Of a stretch of 64,000 nt of DNA, positions 45,625-54,395 are shown piece after piece. Under the pieces are notes generated by a model. It saw only the letters and a program-made list of their open reading frames with translations. It was not told the origin of the DNA and searched no databases. The stretch spans positions 310,001-374,000 of the forward strand of contig JACKQB010000005.1 of the NCBI GenBank assembly GCA_024233115.1, in the 5' to 3' direction. The position numbers and the translations under genes were made by a program. The DNA is from Akkermansiaceae bacterium. GTDB lineage: Bacteria > Verrucomicrobiota > Verrucomicrobiia > Verrucomicrobiales > Akkermansiaceae. Every line of letters begins with the position of its first letter. The first letter of the stretch is position 1.

Positions 45625-48105
45625 CTATTTTCCAGTGAGGAAAAGCATCAGATCGCGGAGTTCACCGGGGTTGAGTGCGTTGATCAGCGATGGGGGCATG
45701 GGTGAGACGGGTGAGATGCTGCGGTTGACGATGTTTGATTTTACGACAGGTATTTGCTGGGTGAAATCGAAGGCGCTGCTGGCGACATACACGTGGGTGG
45801 CGTCCTCCTTGATGATCCTGCCGAGGACCTGGCTCTTGTCCTTGAGGTGGAGGATGGTGAAATGATATTGCTCGGAGACGACTTCCGAGGGGTCGAGGAT
45901 GGCGGCGAGGATATCCCTTTTGGAAAAGCGTCCGCCGAGATTACTGAGTTCGGGGCCAGAGCTTCCACCTTCCCCCGTGTGGGTGTGGCAGTGGGCGCAG
46001 AGGGTGGCCTGGAACATCCGTCTGCCGTTTGCCGCGTCCGCCTTGCTGAGGTCGGCGACTGCAGCGAGAGCCTGCTCGATGGTCCACACGCGGCCCGGGC
46101 CCTTGGCGGTCGGCATGGGGGTGGCTGGTGGTGTGTACTTGGGCGCTTTTTCCGCGATGGCCTTGAACTCGGCAGGAAGTTTGCTGAGGGCTTCCATGCG
46201 GATGTTGTTGACAAAGCCCTTGTAGCTCATGCCGCCGGTTTTGGATTCGGCTTTGTTGAGCCAGGTGAAGTAGGCGGTAACGTGTGCCGGGGTCCATCCG
46301 ACGCGGGCATTTTTCAACATCAGGGCATAATGAAGCGCCTGGGTGTCCGGTTGGTTGTTCTGCATGTTGACAAAATGGTTGCCGTATCTGTCGTTGCCCT
46401 TGATGACGTCAGCCGGGATGTCCTCTTTGACCGCGACCGAGGTTTGGATGAGGTAGATGGTTTTTGCCACGGCGCTCGCTGAGTCGAGGTAGATGAGCAG
46501 TCGGCAAAGCTCCCGATTCAGCGAGGGGTCGGCAGACGGGTAGGCATTTTCCATTTTTTGCGCGAAGCTGGACTTGGTGGCGGCGTCCGGTTCGCCGAGC
46601 CGGATAAACACGAGCGCGACGGCACGCATGTATTCGAGTTGTTGGGTTTTTGTTAGTTTGGCAAAATCGAGTGCCAGCAGTTTGGAAACGGCGAGTTGGC
46701 GATCACCCTTGCAGCGGGCAAGGGCGATGCTGGCGGTGATGATCGTCTGGGGATCGGTGCTGGTTTTGAACAGGGGTGTCCAGTCGGTGACGGGAAGGGT
46801 TTCAAGCGACACCCGGGCGGCGTAGCGCAGGGTACGGTCGGGATGGCAGAGCGCCGGCCAGAGGAACTCCGGATCCCGCGACTGCTGGACATCACGCAGT
46901 TGTTTCTGCTCCTTGGATGGGGTGGTGCTGATGGTTCCCTGGGTGTTTTCTTGGCCCACATAATCGATACGATACAGCCCCGACTGGATACGCCGTCCTC
47001 CTGTTAGGAAATACATTGACCCATCGGGACCGATGGCGGCGTCGGTCAGTGGCAGTGGTTTTCCCGAGACAAAAGTCTCGCGTTCAGCGCGGTAGCTGTG
47101 GCCATCCGGGATGAGGTGGATGGCGTAGATGATGCCGAATGTCCAATCGAGCGCGTAGTAGGCCTTCCGGTATTTCAGGGGAAACCTGGCGCCGGTGCCA
47201 AAGAGCACGCCGGTGGGGCTTCCGGGACCGATGTTGATGACCGGGCCGAGGCTATCGGCGTAATAATCCGGCCACTTGGCGGTGCCGGTGCGCCAGCCGT
47301 AATCGCCCCCCCTGATCAGATGGAGGATACGGGTGGGGCGATACCAGGGGGTTCCAATATCCCATTCCATGTCGGAGTCGTAGCCGAAGATGTCTCCGGT
47401 CGGGCTCACGGCGATATCGTAGGTATTACGCATGCCGGTGGCGATGATTTCCTGTTGTTTGCCGTCGGGTGAGAGACGGAGCAGGGTGCCCCCTGGTGCC
47501 CTGATATTGGCTGCGTGGCCGCGGGCGTCAGGTTGGTGAGGGTGGAGGGTGTCCTCGGCCCAGTTTTTGTTAGTAATGGAGCTTGCCGTGGTGGGCGGCG
47601 GTGAATGGTTGCCGATAACGAGATAAAGCCCTTTGCCATCGGCCGTCTTAACCAGTCCGTGTGGTCCGTGTTCGCCACCGACTTTGAGTGGGAGAATCAG
47701 TTCGGTTTGATCAAAGTTGCCATCCTTGTTGGTATCGGTGAGGCGATAGATGCCGGGTTTGCTTTGATGGTAACGGGCGTGGGATGTGACGTAGAGACTG
47801 CCAAAGGCCCAGCACAGACCTTGTGCATTACCGGGCGCGGCGAGAGCTGCCTTGTCCGCTATTTTTCCATCCTTGAGCGTGAGCCGGTAAAGCTTTCCAT
47901 ACTGGTCGCAGACGAAGAGCTTGCCGTCATCGCCGAAACACATGGAGACCCACGAACCCTCGGTTTCGGGATCGACATTGTAGATAAGCTGGGTTCGGAA
48001 TCCGTCGAGTGTGGTGAGTTGGACAGGTTCTGCCGGCTTGGCGGCACAAGTGAGGGAAGTAAGGGCGCAAAGGATCAGAGCTGGGTGGATTCTTGGTGAG
48101 GGCAT
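45625..48105 (-). CDS. PVC-type heme-binding beta-propeller protein
   Basis: An 826-residue exported protein: signal peptide (LILCALTSLTCAAK), a beta-propeller resembling sugar dehydrogenases (about residues 30-380), helical repeats, and a C-terminal PVC heme-binding domain with CAHCH, followed by LGGRFSKRDILAAILDPSEV, which is typical of the Planctomycete/Verrucomicrobia putative heme-binding family. Likely a periplasmic oxidoreductase passing electrons to its own cytochrome c. Substrate is unknown; neighbours suggest rhamnose-containing sulfated glycan fragments. Confidence 0.88.
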   Translation of the reverse strand: MPSPRIHPALILCALTSLTCAAKPAEPVQLTTLDGFRTQLIYNVDPETEGSWVSMCFGDDGKLFVCDQYGKLYRLTLKDGKIADKAALAAPGNAQGLCWAFGSLYVTSHARYHQSKPGIYRLTDTNKDGNFDQTELILPLKVGGEHGPHGLVKTADGKGLYLVIGNHSPPPTTASSITNKNWAEDTLHPHQPDARGHAANIRAPGGTLLRLSPDGKQQEIIATGMRNTYDIAVSPTGDIFGYDSDMEWDIGTPWYRPTRILHLIRGGDYGWRTGTAKWPDYYADSLGPVINIGPGSPTGVLFGTGARFPLKYRKAYYALDWTFGIIYAIHLIPDGHSYRAERETFVSGKPLPLTDAAIGPDGSMYFLTGGRRIQSGLYRIDYVGQENTQGTISTTPSKEQKQLRDVQQSRDPEFLWPALCHPDRTLRYAARVSLETLPVTDWTPLFKTSTDPQTIITASIALARCKGDRQLAVSKLLALDFAKLTKTQQLEYMRAVALVFIRLGEPDAATKSSFAQKMENAYPSADPSLNRELCRLLIYLDSASAVAKTIYLIQTSVAVKEDIPADVIKGNDRYGNHFVNMQNNQPDTQALHYALMLKNARVGWTPAHVTAYFTWLNKAESKTGGMSYKGFVNNIRMEALSKLPAEFKAIAEKAPKYTPPATPMPTAKGPGRVWTIEQALAAVADLSKADAANGRRMFQATLCAHCHTHTGEGGSSGPELSNLGGRFSKRDILAAILDPSEVVSEQYHFTILHLKDKSQVLGRIIKEDATHVYVASSAFDFTQQIPVVKSNIVNRSISPVSPMPPSLINALNPGELRDLMLFLTGK

Positions 48106-48195
48106 AGTGTATAAGTTACGTTGATACGTGTATTACCATTCCTGTTTTTCAGAAATCAAGGTGTGTCCTGTGCTTTCGGAGGCGGGTTGTCCGGC

Positions 48196-49542
48196 TCAGG
48201 GGGATGGGGCCTGAGGCACCGGATGCCATGCTTCGATGGCTTTTTTCAGGCGATCGACGATTTCCGGATGTGAGGACGACAGCTCGGACTGTTCGTGAGG
48301 ATCGTCTTTGAGGTTGTATAACCTGACCGGCTCCTTGTCCCAGATGTGGAGTTTTTTGTACTGCGTGCTGTCATTGCCGGGGTAGCGTACCAGGAGTTTC
48401 CAGTCGCCCTCGACACACCAAAGGTATTGCAAGGTCTCGTCGGGGTTGGCTGTGGATATGTTATGACTGGAGTGACAAACGCCAAAAACACGCTTGCGGG
48501 TTTGTCGCGACCTGGCATCGAGTAAATTGATCCCCGGAAGCCCGTCTGGAGCCTTCAGACCTGCCGCCGCAGCAATGGTGGGGAAGAGGTCGATGGCATG
48601 GGCCAGGTCGGGAACCCGCGAGGCGGAGACGTGGCCGGGCCATGAGATCATCACCGGTGTGCGGGTGCCGTTTTCGTAGGGTGAAGCCTTGGACCGCAGG
48701 GCGAAGCGAGGCCAGGTTTTTTGATTCGGGTCATCTTTGTTTGTGCTGGCGGGAGCCCAGCCGTTGTCGCAGATATAGATGACCATGGTGTTGTTGGTGA
48801 GTTTTTTTTGATCGAGGTAATCGAGCAGTTCGCCGCAGGTTTCATCGAACCATTCACACATGGCATAGTATTTGGCAAGGTCATCGGCGCGACCGGCCTG
48901 GGTGTATTTCCCGAGGATCCGTTCCGGTGGATTATGGGGTGTGTGTGGTAAAAGGGGGGCGTACCAGAGCAGGAATGGCTTGTTCTCTTTGGTGGCATGA
49001 TCGATGAAGTCGGTGACGGGTTTGAGGCCGGTCCGACCGATTTTGAGGCCCGCGTCGCCGTGTCGACCGCCGCGTTTTGGATCGCCATGGGTCATCCCGT
49101 GGGTGAAGCCACCGTCCTGCCACGAGCCTTCCCACCATTTTCCCGACTGATGCGCCAGGTATCCGTTGGATGTCAGGAGTTTGATGAAACTGGGGTGTTG
49201 GTGGAACTTTGCTCGCAGAGGGATGTCCAGCTGGGCGCGGTTGTTTTTGCCATCGACATCGTTGCCGGTAATCCCGTGTTGAAACGGATAGAGTCCGGAT
49301 GCCATCGAGGCAAGTGAGGGTCGGCACAGTGGCGCCGCGACGTAGCCGTTAGGCATGACCAGACTGCGGGCAGCCAGCTTGTCCAGGTGCGGGGTTTTGA
49401 TATCCGGATGACCCATAAACCCATAATCGGTCCATGACTGGTCGTCGCTGAGGATGAATACGATGTTGGGAGGCTGTGCTGAAGATGTTAGAGCGAGGAG
49501 GATGGATGCAAGAAGAGTTAGGGGGGGTAGGGATAATTTCAT
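48196..49542 (-). CDS. Sulfatase (S1 family) with variant CRPSL active-site motif
   Basis: A 448-residue secreted sulfatase with signal peptide (LTLLASILLALTSSAQ). FILSDDQSW and TPHLDKLAA are canonical, but the active-site motif reads CRPSLASMASGLYP, with Leu where the formylglycine consensus CxPxR has Arg. Other S1 elements (HQSGKWWEGSW in the GKW region, YICDNGWAP) are present. It lies nine bases after the GH106-like gene. Either the maturation enzyme tolerates this site or the protein acts without formylglycine. Confidence 0.88.
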   Translation of the reverse strand: MKLSLPPLTLLASILLALTSSAQPPNIVFILSDDQSWTDYGFMGHPDIKTPHLDKLAARSLVMPNGYVAAPLCRPSLASMASGLYPFQHGITGNDVDGKNNRAQLDIPLRAKFHQHPSFIKLLTSNGYLAHQSGKWWEGSWQDGGFTHGMTHGDPKRGGRHGDAGLKIGRTGLKPVTDFIDHATKENKPFLLWYAPLLPHTPHNPPERILGKYTQAGRADDLAKYYAMCEWFDETCGELLDYLDQKKLTNNTMVIYICDNGWAPASTNKDDPNQKTWPRFALRSKASPYENGTRTPVMISWPGHVSASRVPDLAHAIDLFPTIAAAAGLKAPDGLPGINLLDARSRQTRKRVFGVCHSSHNISTANPDETLQYLWCVEGDWKLLVRYPGNDSTQYKKLHIWDKEPVRLYNLKDDPHEQSELSSSHPEIVDRLKKAIEAWHPVPQAPSP

Positions 49543-49551
49543 GGGTTCTAC

Positions 49552-52479
49552 TTATTGGATGATTACTGTCGAAGTGGTATGGAGCTTGACCTCGCCGAGG
49601 CTTGGTTTGTTGTTGGAGGTTGAGGTTACGGTGATTTGTAAGGAGTTTTTTCCGGGTTTCAATGTGTCTGTGACGTCGAGAGCAAACGGCGGCATCCAGA
49701 GAGTGTCGTAGACTTTACCGTTGAGCTTGACCTTGGCCATGACAGAGACCTTGCCGAGGTCGAGCTTGATGCGCTGGTGGTTTCCAAATGATTGGGGCAG
49801 GTCGAATGTAGTTTCCTTCGAGACGGTAAACCCATTTTCATCTAATCGGGTCGATCTCCACGGGCTGTTGATGGTGTGGCTTTGGGGAGCATGTTTGATG
49901 ATGGCCTGACGTCTGGACTCATCACTCAGGGTCAGTGCGTAGGAGCCGGGATTGGAGGATTCAGCTGTTAGTTTGTTGGTTTGATCATAGCAAAGGGCGA
50001 GGTCTGCCGGGGGGATGTCTTTGCCGTCAAGTTGCACGCTGACTACGGATGGTTGGCTTGGTTTGTTTCGGAAAACGATAAAACAAGAATCCGATTGATC
50101 GTGCACGTTGATGGTGATTTTAGTGCCATTGTTGACCGGTTTGTAACGGGCCAACTTCGTGATCCGGCCTGTTACCGGGTTAAACAATTCAGGGGCGGTT
50201 CCGTAGACACGCAGGGTGGCTTCGAATGTCCCTGGTTTCTTGAAGTTGGAAAGGAAGAAGATCATGCCGCCGCTATCGAGTTGTCGGGCTTTCCAACGGA
50301 CCGGGCAGCTTGTTTCCGAGACGATCGGGCTGATGCCGATGTCCTGCAACGCGTCAGCGCCTACCGGCACCGCGTCGATGAATTTGCCACCTTGTTTTTT
50401 CAGGGTGTCGAGTTTTTTGAGCACCTGCGGGCGGAGGTATTTCGCCTTGGGTAAGGCTAGGACCTGCCATCGTGCGGCAATGCGCCCGGGCTTGTGTTCG
50501 TCGTAAACCACCCACTCGCCGTCGACGACGTGTAGTTTTCTCAAAATGGCGTCGGAGCCGATGTAGTCATAATCGTAACCCGCAGCAACGGGATTGGCCG
50601 GGCCGGTCATCTGCGGGGCGAAGTCACCGATGTAGACGGCGACGTCGGCAAGCGGTGTTCCTTGTTGCAGCATATAGTGGCAGCGTTGCAGGTAGCTAAC
50701 CCAATCGCGCGACTGTGTAAACCAGGGGGTGTTGCGGTGAAAGGCGGTGCCAAACCAGGGGTTTTTGCCCGGTGCACCATCGCGTGGCTGGTGGGCGTAG
50801 ACGTGGAGGACAAAATGGTTGATACCCTCGCAAAACAGCTCTTCCCCACGTGCCTTGAAGGTGTAGGGGTGATGACCGAGGTTGATTTTGCTCGTGTATG
50901 CCTCGGCATACACCCTGCGTTTTCCGTAGATGTGCGCGGCCGAGCTGGCGGCCCTGCATTCGATCGCGCCCAGGGTTCCGGTCGACCAGAACTCACCGCC
51001 GACCTCGTCCGACTGGCCACCGTAACTCAGGAAATCGCCGGGAAATCCCCAGTGGCCGTAGTTTTCACACCAGAGGGTGAGCCCGTGTTTATGTGAAATC
51101 TCCCGGAGTCCCGCAATATAGTATTCAGAGATCATATCGGACACGGTGCGGCGCAGGTCCCATAAAAACTGGTCCGAGGTCCTGGCACTGTCTATCACCC
51201 GCCCGGTCATCACAGGCAGCATGGAAATAGGATCGTAGCCATTGCGTTTTTCGAAATCAGGGGCAAATCCATCGGTCCAGTTCTGGGCTCCCTTTTCATA
51301 ACTATCTATTGTAATGCCCTTGAAGGCCGACTTTTCATCCGGTGATATTTCCCTGAGCAATTTGCCAAACATCGCGTTGAAATGATGTTCGGTGTGCACC
51401 CGGCTCAGTTTGTCGCACTCCAGTCCTGTGGCTTCCTCCGGTGCGGGTGAGTTCTTGACACCCGTGGTGACCATGCCGAAGTAGATGACCGTCCAGTTGC
51501 CAGTTGGCAGTGTGCAGTTCAAAACACCTGAGGCATCCATGTTTTTTGTTAGGTTGAGAATGCTTTCCCGTGGGATGATTGTTGACGGGTCATCCGGCTC
51601 GACCGAGTCGGGAAAAATATAGGACTTCCAGGTCGGTGTGGGGGTCGGGTGGACGCGGCCCAGTTGTTTTTCGATCACCTGGGCAACCATGGGTGCGGAG
51701 GTGAGAACGACCTTGCACTTGGGCGCCGGCACCAGCTCGAATTCCTGGGTCCTTGCCTCTTTAAAACCAAATGACTCGATTCCGTTCGGCAGGAAGTCGG
51801 TTTTTTTACTTCCTCCCGCGGCATGGATCGCGGCTACAAGTCTCCGTTTGCCGTTTTCGAGTGCGTAGAGTTTTCCTTTTGCCTTGCCGTGCACCACGAG
51901 AGCGCGGGCGGCAAACGGCCCGGTGTGGCTGAAGCTCAGGGCATTACCGCGTTTTTTGCCGATGACCGATATGGCATCAAGCTCGGGAACGGCGAGCACG
52001 GCAATGTCCTGGCTCTGCGGGATGTTCGCGGGTCGCACTTTCTGGGAAAACGTGCCGCCCTTCGCGGGGTATTCATGCCAGCTGACCCGACGCATCGACT
52101 GCTCGGGTTTGATCCACGGGCCACCCGACTGGCTCCATCCGGGCCCGTTGAACATCGTGATATCGATCGAAAGTCGATGCGCCTCCTTCAAGGCATGTCG
52201 GGTGATGGAATACCATTCGGGCGAAAACATCTTTACCGGCCCTCCGCCCATGATGTTCCCAATCATGGCACGGTTGATGCCGACCTTGGCCATGGTCTCG
52301 AGATCCTTGGTGACGCCATCCTTGGTGATGTCGTTGTCAAGCCAGTACCAGTAGCACCAAGGTTTCGTATTCTCGGTCGGATTTTTAAAACCCTCGTCAA
52401 GGCTGGCGGCGACGGTGGCTGTAGGGAGTGCAGACAGCGACAAGGTGGTAGCGATGGCGACAATGGATCGTTTTATCAT
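49552..52479 (-). CDS. GH106-like alpha-L-rhamnosidase
   Basis: A 975-residue exported protein with a signal peptide (IVAIATTLSLSALPTATVAA). It opens with FKNPTENTKPWCYWYWLDND and then ITKDGVTKDLETMAKVGINR, the pattern of family GH106 N-terminal barrels. A C-terminal beta-sandwich, probably carbohydrate binding, includes LPQSFGNHQRIKLDLGKV and ALDVTDTLKPGKNSLQITV. It would release alpha-L-rhamnose from a polysaccharide such as rhamnogalacturonan or ulvan-like glycans. First gene of the operon with sulfatase and PVC oxidoreductases. ATG 52479 begins the signal peptide. Confidence 0.82.
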   Translation of the reverse strand: MIKRSIVAIATTLSLSALPTATVAASLDEGFKNPTENTKPWCYWYWLDNDITKDGVTKDLETMAKVGINRAMIGNIMGGGPVKMFSPEWYSITRHALKEAHRLSIDITMFNGPGWSQSGGPWIKPEQSMRRVSWHEYPAKGGTFSQKVRPANIPQSQDIAVLAVPELDAISVIGKKRGNALSFSHTGPFAARALVVHGKAKGKLYALENGKRRLVAAIHAAGGSKKTDFLPNGIESFGFKEARTQEFELVPAPKCKVVLTSAPMVAQVIEKQLGRVHPTPTPTWKSYIFPDSVEPDDPSTIIPRESILNLTKNMDASGVLNCTLPTGNWTVIYFGMVTTGVKNSPAPEEATGLECDKLSRVHTEHHFNAMFGKLLREISPDEKSAFKGITIDSYEKGAQNWTDGFAPDFEKRNGYDPISMLPVMTGRVIDSARTSDQFLWDLRRTVSDMISEYYIAGLREISHKHGLTLWCENYGHWGFPGDFLSYGGQSDEVGGEFWSTGTLGAIECRAASSAAHIYGKRRVYAEAYTSKINLGHHPYTFKARGEELFCEGINHFVLHVYAHQPRDGAPGKNPWFGTAFHRNTPWFTQSRDWVSYLQRCHYMLQQGTPLADVAVYIGDFAPQMTGPANPVAAGYDYDYIGSDAILRKLHVVDGEWVVYDEHKPGRIAARWQVLALPKAKYLRPQVLKKLDTLKKQGGKFIDAVPVGADALQDIGISPIVSETSCPVRWKARQLDSGGMIFFLSNFKKPGTFEATLRVYGTAPELFNPVTGRITKLARYKPVNNGTKITINVHDQSDSCFIVFRNKPSQPSVVSVQLDGKDIPPADLALCYDQTNKLTAESSNPGSYALTLSDESRRQAIIKHAPQSHTINSPWRSTRLDENGFTVSKETTFDLPQSFGNHQRIKLDLGKVSVMAKVKLNGKVYDTLWMPPFALDVTDTLKPGKNSLQITVTSTSNNKPSLGEVKLHTTSTVIIQ

Positions 52480-52966
52480 CAGTGAATGGGTGTTTGGAAA
52501 GCGTGTGGAATCCACTGCTGTTTGATGAGTTTCTCAGATACGGCACCAGATACGGCATATGACCTGTGACCGGTTGCCCCCGGCGCGGGTGATCGCGATA
52601 GAGGGGAAGAGGATGAGCACTGGCTGTATGTGTTTCATCCAAGGAAACAACTTTATGCAGGAAAAAGCGGCAGCGAAAGAAGAAAGAATAAACGGGAAAG
52701 CCGTTGAGGAAAAATCCACGGATAATTAGAAGGTAGGCAAGGGGAGCGTCGACGGGAAAAGGAAAAAGTAATGCAGGCCCGACCTGGCTGTCGCCGTAAA
52801 AATGGATCACAGCGTAACGCACCAGCGTTGCCCACTTTGGTAAGGTGGTCTAACGATTCGCCATCAAATACGGTTTAAACCGCGGCCTTGGTTTGATCCT
52901 TTCCGGATGAAGGTCACGCTGCCTGGCGATTGACAAAGGGGTTTCCTTTTCATAGGTTGAGTAACT
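52480..52966. other. Divergent intergenic region, GH106 operon / CBS gene
   Basis: 487 bp containing promoters for both directions. I see no convincing gene: open frames here lack coding character. A purine-rich stretch lies at about 52660-52710. No clear operator found. Confidence 0.4.
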
Positions 52967-53410
52967 ATGGAACAGTCAATCGCGGAAATTATTCAAGAAA
53001 ACAAAGGCCGGATCTGTAAGATCGACCCCACAGCAACCATCAAAGAAGCATCCAAGCTGATGAAGGCGGAGCGGGTGGGGGCGTTGCTTGTGATGAACGG
53101 GGAGAGGGTGATCGGCGTGTTGACCGAGCGCGATATTGTCTATCGCGTGATCGCCGTTGACCGGGATATTGAAACCACCCAGGTGCACGAGGTGATGTCC
53201 AAGGATGTGGTGGTGGTGAAGGCGTCACTCACAGTGCGGGATGCGATGAGGGTGATCTCGGAAAAACGTTTCCGGCACTTGCCTGTTGTATCCAATGGCA
53301 AACTTGTCGGGGTGGTATCCAGTGGCGACCTGAACAGCAGGATCGTCGCGGAACGGGAAGGTGTGATCGATACCTTGTACGATTACATCTACGGCACCTA
53401 TCCTGGATAA
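52967..53410 (+). CDS. CBS-domain pair protein
   Basis: A 147-residue cytoplasmic protein made of two CBS domains (about residues 8-65 and 75-130), with GVLTERDIVYRVIA and KRFRHLPVVSNGKLVGVVSSGDL as the typical nucleotide-binding edges. Stand-alone CBS proteins sense adenine nucleotides or regulate partner proteins. It is monocistronic and convergent with parA, 41 bp away. Confidence 0.9.
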   Translation: MEQSIAEIIQENKGRICKIDPTATIKEASKLMKAERVGALLVMNGERVIGVLTERDIVYRVIAVDRDIETTQVHEVMSKDVVVVKASLTVRDAMRVISEKRFRHLPVVSNGKLVGVVSSGDLNSRIVAEREGVIDTLYDYIYGTYPG

Positions 53411-53451
53411 TCAGTTCATGCCGCTGACGCGGAGGTTGTACTGCAAGGGGT

Positions 53452-54249
53452 TTATCCGGCTGCCGCGATAGGTGGCCCGCAGACGGCGTGGCGGGTGAGG
53501 AATTCATCAGCGCAGCCGCCGTAGGCCTGGGCGCCGTTTCCTCCGGGATCGTGCTCGAAGATGGTTATACCGTGACTGGGTGCTTCACCGATCCGGATCG
53601 ATCGTGGAATCACCGTGTTGTAGAGCTGGGACGGGAAATAGTTGGCAACCTCCTCGACAACCTGTCGGGATAGGTTGGTGCGCCCGTCATACATGGTCAT
53701 GAGGATTCCTTCGAGGATCACATCCGGATTGGCTCCGGTGTCGCGGATCTGTTCGATCACCTGGACAATCTTGGCCAGGCCCTCAAGGCCAAACCACTCG
53801 CACTGGAGCGGGATCAGGATTTCATCGGCGGCGGCGAGAGCCGAGGTCATCAGCACACCGAGCGACGGTGGGGTGTCGAGGATACAGAAATCGTAGCCAT
53901 TATGCTGCTTCATCCCGGAAAGCAGGCCACGCAGGCGCATCAGGTGGTCATCCATGCGGGCGAGCTCAATCTCCACACCGGCCAGGTCCATGCCGGATGG
54001 AATCAGGGAGAGGTTGGCCAGGCGCGACGGGATGATTTTTTCCTCCATCGCACATTCTCCGAGCAAGGGGTAGTACATGCTCTCGCGGCCATCGGGTTCG
54101 TGGCCGATACCACTGGTGGCGTTGGCCTGCGGGTCGAGGTCGAGGAGCAGAATACGCTGCCCACGTGCCGCCAGGGCAGCTGAGAGATTGATGGCGGTGG
54201 TGGTCTTTCCGACGCCTCCTTTTTGGTTGGCGATAGCAACGATTTTCAT
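53452..54249 (-). CDS. parA: ParA/Soj family ATPase
   Basis: A 265-residue deviant Walker ATPase: KGGVGKTT (residues 10-17), LDLDPQANATSG with the Walker A' neighbourhood and LDTPPSLG as Walker B. It is a chromosome or cargo partitioning ATPase. No parB or parS is seen next to it, so it may be a stand-alone positioning protein or part of a split locus. ATG 54249 gives MKIVAIANQKGGVGKTT, the family-standard start. Confidence 0.92.
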   Translation of the reverse strand: MKIVAIANQKGGVGKTTTAINLSAALAARGQRILLLDLDPQANATSGIGHEPDGRESMYYPLLGECAMEEKIIPSRLANLSLIPSGMDLAGVEIELARMDDHLMRLRGLLSGMKQHNGYDFCILDTPPSLGVLMTSALAAADEILIPLQCEWFGLEGLAKIVQVIEQIRDTGANPDVILEGILMTMYDGRTNLSRQVVEEVANYFPSQLYNTVIPRSIRIGEAPSHGITIFEHDPGGNGAQAYGGCADEFLTRHAVCGPPIAAAG

Positions 54250-54395
54250 TTTTTTAAAAATTGAGAGATCCAGGTGGTCGCAGAGCTGGAAATGAAACAT
54301 GCACAATTCCAGCGTCTGACCAAAGATAAAAAACCATGATCTTTAAACGCGGCATTGCACTGTAGCCACATTGCGTCAATCTGGGGCCGGAAACG

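Noticed and set aside
52397..52822. Possible gene upstream of the GH106-like protein
   Set aside because: It overlaps the GH106 signal peptide region in another frame and shows no protein family character.
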